This document shows positions 31,980-44,100 of a DNA stretch of 64,000 nt, piece by piece. The notes beneath the pieces are model-generated. The model did not search any database and had not been told where the DNA came from. It was given only the letters and a program-made list of their open reading frames with translations. Origin of the DNA: Haemonchus contortus (lineage: Eukaryota > Nematoda > Chromadorea > Rhabditida > Trichostrongylidae); the NCBI GenBank assembly GCA_000469685.2, contig LS997565.1:13587922-13651921 (forward strand). The letters run 5' to 3'. Position 1 is the first letter of the stretch. The number at the start of each line of letters is the position of its first letter. A program made the translations under genes and the position numbers.

Positions 31980-33307
31980 TATGGCTGTGTACAAGTAGAA
32001 AAATGGACTATACCGGAAGGCACTTGGAGGAGAGGTTCGCCCATTCTGATAATGTCTGTATCAGTCCCCAAAATGCATCCTCGATGGTTATCGTGCATTC
32101 ACTTCCCAAAGCTTATCGGACACGAAACACAGCGCGACCTCACCTACCGATGTGGAAACTCTCTAACTCCCACCTGTAAAGATGAAGAGTCCTAAAACGA
32201 CTAGTGGAGGTCATCGCACACATGATGGTTCAGTATTCACGAAAGGACCATGTTGACACACTCTGATCCACACCATCACATCTACACTGTTTTGGAGGAT
32301 CCCAGAACATCACATTCACAAAGTGATTTTTTGCTCTTCTTAGACTTTTTTCCCGATGAAAATGATAACAGCAGCCTGTACTACCCTTTATACAAATCGA
32401 GGTAATTGCTGAATTGCGGTGAAAAAAATGTATCCGAACGGGATTACATCATTAATTGCTCAGGAACAGTAAGATTACTAGCATGAAAGGTCTTTACTAG
32501 CGCTTATTTGTTTGGAATCACTTATTACTGAACCTACATAATGACTGAACCTATCGTAGGGCCCGCTGCTCTCGTGTCGTCGTTTCCTTGTATCCACACC
32601 GTCTTCTGCATTCACCTCAGTTTCGGAAAATCATGATAGTGATCATGTCCCGCCTCTCTCAAGACCTCGGGATGTCCTAATCCCTAAACCTCGAACTCCA
32701 TTGCTTTTCTTATCGAGTGATCCAGCATGAGTCTGTCCAAAAAAAAAAATTGCGATATAGTAACGTGAGTGTGCACCATGATTAAAACGGCTCATCGTGA
32801 CGCAAACATGCAACGAACCACCCATCCGCATCCGTTCTTGACGGAAACAAAGGTTCAGTACGGAATTCGAATCCCACGGTCATCCATGTGCGGATCCTGG
32901 CTCGATTGGATGCTAGTGACACGGTGCACCCTCCTGCCCACCCTTCCATCTTCACCGGGTCGTTCGCCAGTGTCCCCATTCGTATACGTGACAGATTGAA
33001 AACTACATCCGAACAGGAGTCCACTGCATTTCACTGCACCTCAAATTCCTGCAAAAGCAGAATTGACTTTTGAGCGGATCACAAACCTAGCCGCTGCAGC
33101 CTTTTTCATTGAATGGAAATCGAGAAATGAAGGAAACGTCATGATACGAAGAGAAAAGGCTTCAGGAAAAGGAAAAGGAAAAAGAGACACTCACAACGGC
33201 TAACTGATTTCATAGTAATTATTTTCTACGAAGCCATTTCAGTCAGTCGAATGGTCTCGAAGAAGAGGAGCCCAACCTCGTAGTCCCGACATTTTTTGCA
33301 TTTTGAA
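31980..33307. other. Intergenic region upstream of the phosphatase gene
   Basis: No supported exon. A segment at about 32850-32960 contains a B-box-like GAATTCGAATCCCAC and may be another tRNA-derived repeat, but it does not match SINE-A or SINE-B. An A-rich run lies at 32740-32750. Short purine repeats (GGAAAA) lie near 33165-33185. Confidence 0.5.
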
Positions 33308-33493
33308 TCATGGTCTATTCTCAATGAGTTTTATCAATGGATCGTCCGCGCGTTCAGTTTCAACGAATAACGACTTCAAACTTCGTAGAGTGGTCAGAAA
33401 AATACAACAACCTGTAGGCAGCTGAGATTCAGGTAAACATCTATGAAAGTTCATACCTTCATAGATGAAACCGCAATTAGCATAAACACCCAT
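33308..33493 (-). CDS. Possible two-exon micro-protein (46 residues)
   Basis: Exon 1 (33493-33457) and exon 2 (33411-33308) join in matching phase across a 45-base intron with GTATGA donor and TGCCTACAG acceptor. The product has a CC pair and a basic, leucine-rich middle (TTLRSLKSLF), and ends in TGA. It lies 266 bases past the UPF0390 stop and just past that gene's poly(A) signal, as a downstream operon gene would. No family was recognised and no codon evidence is possible at this length. Confidence 0.3.
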   Translation of the reverse strand: MGVYANCGFIYEGMNFHRCLPESQLPTGCCIFLTTLRSLKSLFVETERADDPLIKLIENRP

Positions 33494-33508
33494 AAGGCTT
33501 TAAACCGA

Positions 33509-33514
33509 TTTATT
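33509..33514 (-). terminator. Poly(A) signal AATAAA downstream of UPF0390
   Basis: The minus strand reads AATAAA 246 bases after the UPF0390 stop codon. It would end that gene's 3' UTR or mark an operon-internal cleavage site. Confidence 0.45.
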
Positions 33515-33759
33515 TTGTATAACGAATAAAGGAACAACAAAAGCAATGCACCAACTGTGATATTGATAACAGTAATCCATATGGGTGTTTATAGAATTTG
33601 TAGGGTTAGTTTCAGGAGGCGATTTTACAAAACCCCAATGCAAGAGAACGATGTCTATGCTTGCGAAAATATATCCCCAGTAGGGAAATCGAAAGAAACT
33701 TCAGATAAACTCTGTTGAATCGTTCGTAGAGGAAGTAACAGGAAATAAATGAGGTACAT

Positions 33760-34797
33760 TCAGCTTTTCTGGTTACGACCAACAGCATTATCAGCTTGAC
33801 CTTTCACCATTTCTTCATTCTTTTCGTTGATAATTTTCGTTACTTCTGCTGCTACCTTGTCCTGTAGAAAAGTAGCAAAATATGGTAACTTCTCATATGA
33901 ACTCATCGGAAGAAACGCTGAAAAACATACTTGCTGGATGAGGTTTTGCTTCTTGGGAGGTATGTAGAGATGATGCCCACGTTTAGGACCAGCAGGTTTG
34001 GTTTTCTTTGTTTTTTGCTTGACACCCTTTGGTAGAGTTGTCTGAAATATCGACAGTTTCCTATGAACAAAAAGTATCCCAATGAAACTTCCGCCCTGCA
34101 ACTATTCTTCGAGAAAAACCTTGAAGAATAAAAGCTCTTCGACTCAAAAATACAACTAGCAACGAAAACTATCAATAGGCCTCTTAAACAACCATTTGCA
34201 AAAATACTCTAAAAATGTAGAGTAAAGAAGAATAAAATTTCATCGGAAACGTATTTTTCAGTATTGCTATTCATTGTTCAGGGTGGTAATGGTAACAGGA
34301 GTTTAAAGATGGCATGGATTTTATTAGGGCGATTTTTATGGGCGTAGAAAGGATATGCTTTCACAGCGATTTCACTGGGAACTAATGGGAATGTGCTGTT
34401 CGCCTTACGGAGAAAGTTTCAACTCAGACTAATCGAGACTCATCCGAAGGGGAACAATTGCTTCGCAGGCAGCCATTGCTATCAATCATCTAAGGGGTGG
34501 TTGAAGCCATGGCTCTTCTGAAAGAACAGTTATTTGCAAGGGAAGCTCAAGCGCCCTGTCTCCGCCCTCCTTCTTACAGGGTAGAAGAGATGTAGAAGAT
34601 GTCAATTCATAGAACCAATGCCAATCAGAACTTGCACGATAGACTCTCCTCCCATAATGATCTCGTTTGATTCACACATATCTCATTCAATTTGGGTCTA
34701 CAATTGCTGATAGAGAACGTTATGAGTAATCTAAACAATAAACAGAGAAAAAACGAAAACCTAAACGGACCTTTTGCTTAATTTTGTGTTGGACCAT
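33760..34797 (-). CDS. UPF0390 (DUF2462, Leydig cell tumour 10-kDa protein homologue) family protein
   Basis: Exons: 34797-34771 (nine codons), 34041-33931 and 33861-33760. All joins are in phase 0, giving 79 residues. The centre reads LPKGVKQKTKKTKPAGPKRG then IPPKK, the conserved Lys-rich core of this family, whose members are small, basic and of unknown biochemical role (nuclear or nucleolar localisation is likely but inferred). The C-terminal exon forms an amphipathic helix (VAAEVTKIINEKNEEM). The first exon is very short and its donor (AAG then GTCCGT) is imperfect, but the start matches the basic N terminus expected for the family. It is fourth in the co-directional cluster. Confidence 0.85.
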
Positions 34798-35859
34798 AAT
34801 TATCTGATGAACAAGGTATATCCAGCAGCTAGAAAACAGGCAGCAGAAACGAAGGAATGCAAGCGAACGCCAATAACCGAAGCCTGAAAACACAAGCTGA
34901 CTGGAGAACAACTCATGTTTTTAAACACAACACTTGCAAAAATTGCGTTGGAATTGAAAGGAAAAATGCAACAATCAAAAAACCGATACCTTGTAAAATA
35001 TTCCAAAGAATCCCTTTTTCTCAGAGAGCAACCAACTATTTATTCGAGGCACTCGTTTAAGATAGGCACACGAGCAAATGATCAAAAGTGCTACAACTAC
35101 GAGACCGTCCAGAGAATACGCTGAAAATACTTATTTGAATCGCTGATAGAGGTAACTGTAGACAATAGAAGAAAGTAAAAAAAAAACAGTAAGGACAACG
35201 GGAAGGCCGCTCACCGTTCATAAAACCTCTGCAATACCAGCTACACCAGCGCCTTGAATATGAAAATAAAATGAAACGAAAAGGACCAAAACTCAAGTGG
35301 AGCTTAAAAAAGTGATGACCCAATCACTGAAAGGTACTATGGAAATTACCATGATCAAAAAACTTGTTCAAATGTGAAATCGTTTATCAACTCTGCATAT
35401 CACAAAATGAATGATTTGAGATCATTTGAACTGGCAATAGCAATTATACGGCAAGGTTAAAAAATGCAAATCATCAGATACGTCTATTAATCGAGTGAAC
35501 TGGATCAGGGTTCTAGAGGTTTTCACGTTCTTGGCTGCTCTACTCTATATGTAACAATTTTAACACATGTGCAATTTCTTCTACCATGATGCCCTCCTTT
35601 CTGTAGCCCAGGAGAGAACCTTCAATCCAGCAAAGAATCGTTTCTCCGTACGAGGTTAATAGAGGTTAATACGGCCAAAGTGTCATGCGTCACTTCGACT
35701 TTCAGTCATTACGAGTAAAGCAGATCACAGCAGACTGCCCAACCCCATTATTACCACAAACAAAAACTAAGTTTAATGTGAAGTGAGATTGATCAGAATC
35801 AAACCAAGGCATTAATTACTACGTCCTCTCTATTAAGCTAAGAATGAGTATAGAAGGCG

Positions 35860-37358
35860 TCACAGCTCATAATTTCGAAATCTTCTCACTGCATCCGAAT
35901 TATACCTTCCGGATTCCCATCGCAACGGATGTTTCGAATCTGGTTCCACCGGGCCGCCCTGTGCTCCGGCATTTGACGATGATATCATGGGTGTTTCCCT
36001 CGGTGTAATCCAGTGCATCGACTAAAAGCTGAGTAATGAAACAAATACCGCATCGAAAGCATCAGACTCAAAACTGGACTTTCAAAGTCGATGTTTTGTC
36101 GTTCTGCCTTTGATACAACCAAAACATGTAGAAGTTACCACTTTTCAGATATTTCAGATTTCCTTTTCCAAAAATTTTCTTTTCTTCTTTTCTTTTTTTT
36201 TCTTTCTTTTTCTTTTTTTTTTTCAAAAAATGAAAACTGACCACTTTCACAAGATCTCTGTTTCTCTTGAACTCCTCGTAGGTAATAGGAAGAAAACAAT
36301 CCAGCCATGCGTCGTAACAGCTTCGTTCGCTTTCATCAGAAAGCGTGTTGTAGGCCGACTTAAAAAAATAAAATAAAATAACAGAAAACTTCAGCTCTGA
36401 ACAGACCCATATTAGAAGCTCTACATTTTCAGGTTGGTTTCCTGAGCAACTATCATGAGTCGTTACTTGATTATTGCGTACATCATATATAGATATTGAC
36501 GAAAGGAGCACTATCACAGGCAAGATCATGGATTTCAATCCCGTATCGATATCTATGCCCCCAGGCCAACCGAGGCTTCTATCCCAACGGGTTCTGTTAA
36601 TCGGTACCACACTCATCTAGGAGGGTGAAAGCACGGACTTGAACATGGGCTGGCCACCGCAAGTCGTTATATAGACCACATCTGCATTCAGAACGCCACT
36701 TCAGTTCTGAAGGACGTCAAACACGGGGCGCATCCCTTGAACGGGATTCGCTAAAGCTCAAAGAATTCGCGGGGCAATTTATTCCTAACTGTGATTGATG
36801 AACGAATTGAACGCCTATCAAATTTACATCAAGATAAACGGATCAAGTGCTTAGAAATTGGTTCTCATCCTTCCAAACAAGTTTGTAGAGTATAATTAAT
36901 CACGAATGAAGGGAAGGTTGGCCATCCAGGAAAGTTTCGATTCTGTTAATTTTACAAAAGATGATCCGCACCAATAGTCATCTGGCCACCATCTGGCTAC
37001 TTCCACTTCCTATCTCTACCCAATGCAGAATTATTCATAAAAACTACCAAGTCAATTACCCAATCCGATGAGTGAAATGCACTGCAATCAAGGACCAGAC
37101 AAATCAGAAAAATTAAAAGTAACCTGGAGTTGTAGATACTCCTCATGCTTTTTTGGATCGGCCTCGTCGAGTTTGTCAGGATGCAGATATTTCACACGAG
37201 CGCGATACTCCGCAGTGATTTGCTCGATCTAAAAAATGGCTTGTTGCAGAATAATTGAAAAAGGCACGTATTAACCCTACCGAGCTGCTTCTGTCGCATC
37301 CCAACGCTCGATAGAATTCAGGTTCCTTCTTGCTCTTGCCAAAGAGAATTTCATCCAT
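35860..37358 (-). CDS. DNAJC12-type J-domain co-chaperone (four exons)
   Basis: Exons: 37358-37281, 37228-37124, 36358-36245 and 36021-35860. All joins are in phase 0, giving 152 residues. The J domain at the N terminus (about 14-75) has the HPD tripeptide in helix-loop II (LHPDKLDE), which stimulates Hsp70 ATPase. After it come the family marker SMHW (100-103) and the C-terminal RWES...RRFRNYEL, the counterpart of the DNAJC12 C terminus ending in RNYEI. Human DNAJC12 is an Hsp70 co-chaperone for aromatic amino acid hydroxylases; that client role is inferred here. The start codon is 225 bases after the NOL8-like stop, an operon-like spacing. Intron 2 contains a SINE-A. Confidence 0.93.
36175..36224 (+). 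repeat. Pure pyrimidine tract in a DNAJC12-like intron
   Basis: Fifty bases of only T and C, in a (TTTTC)n-like pattern, sit 20 bases past the exon 3 donor. In the transcript this is an A/G-only run. Confidence 0.9.
36495..36775 (+). mobile_element. SINE-A copy in intron 2 of the DNAJC12-like gene
   Basis: It follows the family order: ATTTCAATCCCG (B-box position), CAGGCCAACCGAGGC, GAGGGTGAAAGCACGGACTTG, CTGGCCACCGCAAGTCG, CATTCAGAACGCCAC and GGGGCGCATCCC. It ends near GCTCAAAGAATT. Its orientation is opposite to the host gene. Confidence 0.8.
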
Positions 37359-37583
37359 GAATTATGCTCTGATCTGTTCTTTTCAAATGACAATGTAATG
37401 GAAACGAGGATACTCAGCACAATATTCTGTATGCTACAACTTTGTCTCAGTTTCGCAAAAATCTACAACAAAATATTTAATCATTAGAAAATTTGCAGAA
37501 GAATCATCGATTCTTAACCAAACTCAGTAACAAATTCAAAATCAACAACAAATGGAACAACAAGAACAATTAACAATGGGAAA

Positions 37584-40553
37584 TCAGCCTGGTAACGCGT
37601 CCTGTTCGGATTTTGATTCTCTAACGCCTTTCTTCGATGATTTTTCACCCTTCTTCTTCTTATCTTTTCCATTGCTTTGTACATTTTGCCTGTTCTTTTT
37701 CAGTGCCTCCTTCCGAAGATGCTTGTAATTCTGAAATGTCTCAGAGTACATCATAGCACCAACTGTACCGACTCTGAAAAGCATGAGAGCGTTTTTAATC
37801 AGGGTAAATCCCTCCATAACGTTGTTCTTTTCTATTATGCCTGTGATAACCCAAAACCCAGCGCCTTCATGATTCAAATGTTCCACTAACATGCATTAGT
37901 TGCAATCTGGGAAAAATCGTTTTCACACCTATCGCTTGAAAAAAAATCACCTTGGCAAAGACATCTCTATGATTGCCCCATTGTGGGACGATCCGCTCAA
38001 GCGGCTGCGTTCGTCTGAAATTACTGACCAAGCTTCGCAGGTGCTCCTCATTACCAGTCACGAAAAACGCCCTCGTGACATGCCTATCCTGCAACTATTG
38101 ACAATTGACAAGGCCGGTACGGGAATAAAATGATTTAAGGTGAGTTCATACCGACTCGGTAGATTTTGAGACTTCGGGAAGTGCAACTTTGGCATCAGCG
38201 CTCTCGTCATTGTCTGTGTTATCCAGCGCGAGCTTCATCTTCTATAAGAACATCTAGGAACTGTTGATTTTTGAATCTTCCAAAACAGATGCACCAGAAA
38301 TGCAATAGATAGAGAGAAAATTCAACTTGCCTTGCTCGGCGCAGGGTCATTTTCATTAAGAGTATCACAGTTTTCTTCGGATTTATCCTTTCTGCCTAGC
38401 ATTGCCAAGAACGAGAAGTTTGCTTTCCCGTTAGCAGATTCGGGGGTTGAAGCCTCTGCTGCCAAACGAGCTTTGAGCTGAAAAAAGATGATTACGAGCT
38501 AGCTGAAGGGAGGGGTGCTTGTTACTTGTTATGGAGAGGCAATATACAGCACCAAGACCTTAAGATGGATAGGCTACTCGCGATATGCGGCTTGACTGAT
38601 TGCTTTAGTTATATGCAACATAAAGGCTCCACAGATCTAAAATGAGCTGCTATACTCAAAAACCTGGCTCTATAGGTAAATTTGCAGTGATAACCCCACA
38701 GTTCGTAGGTTCAAAGGACATCTAGTGCGAATCTATTACTAAAGGGCTGTCTTTTGAAATAGCAAAGCCTACGAGAAAAAAAACAGGTAGTACCTCTTCA
38801 GCAAAATCAGGCTGCATTTCGTAATGGATACCATTCTTTTTCGAGCCTTCCTCAGTCTCAGCAGACACGGTGGCTTCCTCGGTGCTGTCGTCATCATTTG
38901 CACCGTTTCTTATTTCCTGCATTCTACTATCACAGAAAAGATCTTCGTAAACTCCTGTTTCACACAAAGTAGTTACCTCTTCCCTCTTCAGCCAGCGAAC
39001 GTGCTCTTCGTTGAAAGGATCAAATCTGAAAACAACTCAAGCTTCACTTGAAGAATAAAATCAATCGGTCTATCGTCAAGCAAATTCAAGAATACGTTCG
39101 TAGATAGCGAACAAAATGTACCTTGTGAAAGGACGGACCTTAGTTTGACCTTTTGAGACCTTCTCAGAGGACTTGAGAGTCTTCTTTTGAGGTTTCACCG
39201 TGCTGCCCAGAACTCTCGACAGGACTTCTAGATGTTTCGTCCGCTCTTGGTTGACTTCCTTAATGAAAACCGTAACAGGTTCAGAGAAGGGAAGTTGATT
39301 CTCAATAAGAGAAGTAACTGGAACAAAGCAAAACAGCGAGGGTAATCTTTACATCTTCTTCTTCATCATCGCTTCCACTTGATACGAACTTTTCGTCGAG
39401 TTTGAAACGCGAATCGGAGTTGAAACGTGCTTCCAGTTTCATGAGCTTCTCTCCTAAATATGTATTTCTATGCAGCTAGCCGGTAGTCGCTTCGTAATTG
39501 CACTACACCGCAAACCCACTGATTAATTCATTCCAAATAATTCATGTTCATAAACCGCTTCCTTTCTTGATTATCATTTCTTCCTTTAATATGAATCTCA
39601 CTTACAATACGAATCAATTTTTACCAATATTTTTTATTTGTCGGCATGATTGTGCCCTTAAACAAAAATTGTCCCAAGAGCAATCCGCAGCCGATAAGTA
39701 TTTTAACTAAGATAAGAGCTAGTGATCAAGCGAAAAGGAAAAAAAACTGAGGAATGAGACCAGTACCTTTCTTTCCCTCATGGCGATTGGTGATAGTTAT
39801 CGTATCCTCATCATTCTCGTCCGATGAACTGTCGTCGAAAAGCTTCACGTGACCTGCTAATGGCTTCTGAGCACCCGCTTGAGAACTGGAGGGTGGATTA
39901 TCCTGAACTACCACAATGAGTGCACTCCCACCACTACCTGCTATGAATACGAAATCAGTAGCGGAAATGAACAGTATCATGATAGGAATGAACGGCCTGC
40001 GATGGAGTTAGGGGTTAATTACATTAGCGATCTCTCTTCTATAAATCTCTCACACGCCTACATTACAGTACTCATTACATAGTTAAGCTTTTCAATAAAT
40101 CACATCTTCGTGGCATGCAAATGTTCAATATCGGTTTTCCGGTAACTAGAGTGCATTCAAGCATTTTCCAAACTAATAAGGGGATACTTCAGCCGATCAA
40201 ATGATTTTTGGAACAAAGTCATGGAAATTGCGAAAATTATTAAAGCGCTCGCTCGTTAAATATAGGACTTTAGCAAGGTAGACACTTTCGAAAACCAACG
40301 ATCCAATTATTTTCCACTGATACTCCCTTTTAAACGGAATAGTCGTCTCTGAGTAAAGTTGAAAAACACTTACCTCATTGTCGCTATCCGTAAACACCAC
40401 ACGCTTGCTTTTTTGGTCCACTTCCCTCAACGCCTTCGACAGAATGGCCTTTCTCTGTTTCTCTAGTTCTTTCTTTGCTCGTATACTGGCAAGTCGTTGC
40501 GCTTCCGACTTCGCCCTTTTCTCGGCTTTCCTCTTGTCCTCATCCAATACCAT
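37584..40553 (-). CDS. NOL8-like nucleolar protein (ten exons, short form)
   Basis: Exons: 40553-40374 (start exon), 39902-39767, 39453-39353, 39258-39122, 39025-38977, 38916-38794, 38477-38331, 38241-38152, 38088-37951 and 37730-37584. They join in continuous phase to 415 residues. The blocks match the C-terminal half of NOL8 in order: LSKALREVD then RVVFTDSDNE, ARFNSDSRFKLDEKF, RFDPFNEEHVRW, ANFSFLAML, RAFFVTGNEEHL and a final Lys/Arg-rich tail. NOL8 works in ribosome biogenesis in the nucleolus; the role here is inferred. The N-terminal RRM of vertebrate NOL8 is absent. A TTCTCCAG site eight bases before the ATG fits spliced-leader trans-splicing and supports this start. Intron 7 has a GC donor (AAG then GCAAGT). 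The start of exon 2 and the last acceptor have alternatives. Confidence 0.85.
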
Positions 40554-41187
40554 GTCCAAAACTGGAGAACACATGCCATTAAAGGAAAAACAAGAAAAAT
40601 GAACCACGTCGCGAGATAAATGAAGCTAACATTCATGATCACATATGAGCGGAACTGGCAAAAACTTCATCGGAGCAACAATAATATGTCAACAAAAATG
40701 ATAATGGACACGTATGCTAAGTAAAAAGTTATAAATGATACAAATGAGTCGGAGACGAAATAGAGCCAGCCCTGGGTAAATAAATGACGTACGTGGACAA
40801 GGGTGATATTAAGGAATATTTAACGGAATCGCAAACCTACCTACATCAAAAAATGAAACAATTTCGAATTTGGAAAACCAAATTCAGAAAAAATACGAAA
40901 AAAAATTCCTGTATGAGATACAGATGGGAATTACCGCAGTGAAAAACAACAGCACAAACGTGGGTGAAAACTAAGTCTAGAACAATTGTGTTGAATAATG
41001 GCGCAATTACTGGTAATAGTTGCGGGGTATCGATTCCCCAAACAACAGCTTTAGCGGCAGGTATTTCTTAAGGAGGACAAACCGAGACCTTGTTTACCCA
41101 AAATTATTTTGATCCATAAGTGAGCAAAGGTAGAAACGCGACAATTGTGGGCTATGGAACATCAGAAAACTGCATATTTCGCTCTGA

Positions 41188-44100
41188 TTACGCATCAGCG
41201 GATGACATTAACAATTGGATATCATCAAAGCTAGACTCCACGACAGCAACGAGACTTTCCAACCCATCTTGACATCTGTCCAGATACCTTTTGAGATTCA
41301 ATGCATCTGCTTCATCGAGGAAGTTCGATTCTTTCGATAGCGCTGATCGTAGCGTTGCACCTTCCACACGGAGAGTTTCCGAAATTTCAGCGATTCGACT
41401 CTGTAACTACCACCTTTGCAGGAACACAGCAGATCATTTAAATTCTATTACCTAACCCGACCATCAAAAACCTCTGAAATAAAACGTACCTTGACTTGCT
41501 GAGGGCCATTCAAACGCACATTGATAGACTCAAGCGCTGATTGCATGCTTTCCTCAGTGGCATCAATTCCATGCGTGAAGCGTTGCGCCAAAAGCTGCAT
41601 GGATAAGACCCTACAATAGGATTCATATACCGAGCCTTATGAAGATCTCTTTCCAAACTCCCTTTTACCTCAGTAACCGATGCGAGAGCTGCTTTTGGAT
41701 GACTTTCTGCCGTGCTAGCTGCACAGAAACTGCTGAAACATTGGCTTCGATACGCGATATACGTGATTTCATCGCATCTACAGCATGATTTTGGGCTTGA
41801 ATCTAAAACAGACAAGGTAAAATAGAAGATCAATTCAATGTAAAATATAAAAAGGAAAAGTACATTGTCTAGTTGCACTTTCTGTCTGGCCCTCAGCTGC
41901 TCAAACCCACGAATCGGGTACGGAACAAAACGTTCCGGGTCTGGGTTTTCACGCACAGCTTGTGCCCATACGGAAGCATCGAAGCCTGAATTTCATGGCG
42001 TTATGAAAACCAAATGATCCTTTGAAAGCTTCGATCTCTACTGAGCGGTAGCAAAACACGAAGAAATCCAAAACAATAACATGTAAATAAACTAGGGTGG
42101 TGTAGCTGCATGCTTACGACAACAGGTGTAGATAATCATCGAAATGGGTTGCTAGTAATGCGTGCGGCATGGCCCTACTACATTGACGAGAAAATAATAG
42201 CACATCCGTTTCGTCCCGTTGGAATGAGAGCAAGATTCATAGAGTCAAACAGCCCGAATTCGAGACTCAGTGGAAAGTCACTTGCTCTCAGCAGAGCTCG
42301 GACCAACTGAATTGAGAGATGATCAAAAATCGGATAGTCGTACAAGTCCTGTTGCTACTTGTCTCCTAGTTGAACCTGGAGCTATTAATTCACAGATAAT
42401 AAAAGAATTCAGGAAAAAAAGTGGATAATATGCCACCACACCAAAATAATGAGCAGAACATGTAAAATCCTACACCTTCAGGAGAGATTAGAAGAGAAAA
42501 GAGATTAGTTCACCTGTAGGTGGATCTCTCAGATACAACTCTTTCTGTTGTTTGTCCATTTGAACTCTGGATACAATCTTATCTTTATCCACCTGTAATA
42601 AGGCTAAAAAAGTATAAATTCATAGAATACTCAGAACACGTGGATAGGAAGATATCAGCCTAGTTATAAGGAATTCACAAAAAGAATACCTTAAGTTGTG
42701 TTTCTAGTTGCTGCTTCTGAGCGGCCTGATTAAGATACTGCGCTAAGTCCTTGCTTGAGATACGCCCACGGAATTTTTCCGTTGCATAGATGCAAATCTA
42801 AAAAGAGAAAATCTTCAGAAATTATCAGAAGAAACCACGGAATTCAATTTAGTTTAATTCAGATCAAGAAAAACAATGCCCAACCTCAGTGAAATTGTCG
42901 GGCAGGGCTGTTACAGACTCAATGTGTGCATGTATTGTTGGTTTACTGCCAAGTATTACAAATAATGCGTCAACGAATTTCTGCTTTTGTTCACTTGTTT
43001 GATATCTAGAAAGCTAAATTGTTCAAGGGCAGCCACCAACGCAAAACCAAAAAAAACAACTCTGTCATTGGAGCCTTCACTACTAGAGCAACTATTCCAT
43101 CAGAATCGGTATGCTGGGATGTTCGATTATATCCGATGGCCTGAAATTTAAATTCCTAGGAAAAGACTGGCATTAGCAACACAAAAAATTCTGGACTAAA
43201 AATAATTGTGTTCAAAAAAGAAAATGCGACAGACATGCTACTTATTCCAATATTCGTTTAGTTTCTTTCTCGTTTGACTAAAGGTAAAGGATATCAATTG
43301 TCAAGCATGACGCTATAAAGTTTTTCCGTACCTCCCCCTCGGATTTTCTTATTGATCAACGCTGCTACTCCACCTCCAACCACTTTTCGTGGAAGCGATA
43401 ATATGGTAAAAAGGCAGAGGGAGAAAATGAAGGGGATACACTTGTATAACTAATAGTTACCGGAGACTGACTGACTCCATTTCACTTCAAAAAACCTGTA
43501 CCTGACGAAACGCCCTCCTACCCATTTGATCAGGTACAATCCGGCTTAGCTCTGTAGCTTAAACCTAATTCTAAAGTCTGTGCTCGTAAGCGAGCCGGAC
43601 AAGCGTCACAAGGATGGCGATTCATGGACAAAACTTCAGCCTCGGACGGGACTCGAACCCGTACCTTGCTTTCCGGGCACCGCGCTCTTTCCCTTACGCT
43701 ACCGAGACCCCGCTTACCCTCGCCTCCTTAATAGCTTATATGAGGTAAAACGTTCAAGTTCAAAATTCACTCGGAAAATTCATACTAGCCTTGTGCAGGT
43801 CACAAAGCCCCTTCTGAGGGGAATATGTACATCACCATGCGATCTTTCGCTTCACATTTTTTTCCATAAATCACACAAACCTTGATACGATGAAAAGGTC
43901 CGCCTTGAGTGTAGTGTACTGGCTGTTGACCATCCTTGTAGTAACCAACTCCAACACCCAAGGCTGCAGCCAACTGATTAAGCTTTGCTATCATCTCATC
44001 TCGCTCATCACCGAACAACTCGACTTTCGTCAGAGAACGAACAAGAGCATCTGACTCCTAAAATTGCATAATTTAGGTACCGTACGCCGCGGCATGAGTC

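Noticed and set aside
36110..36376. Plus-strand ORF with a long Phe-rich run
   Set aside because: It is a translation of the pyrimidine tract and the antisense of a DNAJC12-like exon.
43641..43711. A functional tRNA gene on the minus strand in nup54 intron 4
   Set aside because: Acceptor-like ends and T arm are present, but there is no normal anticodon stem-loop and the same head with a shared body recurs in other copies, so it is a SINE.
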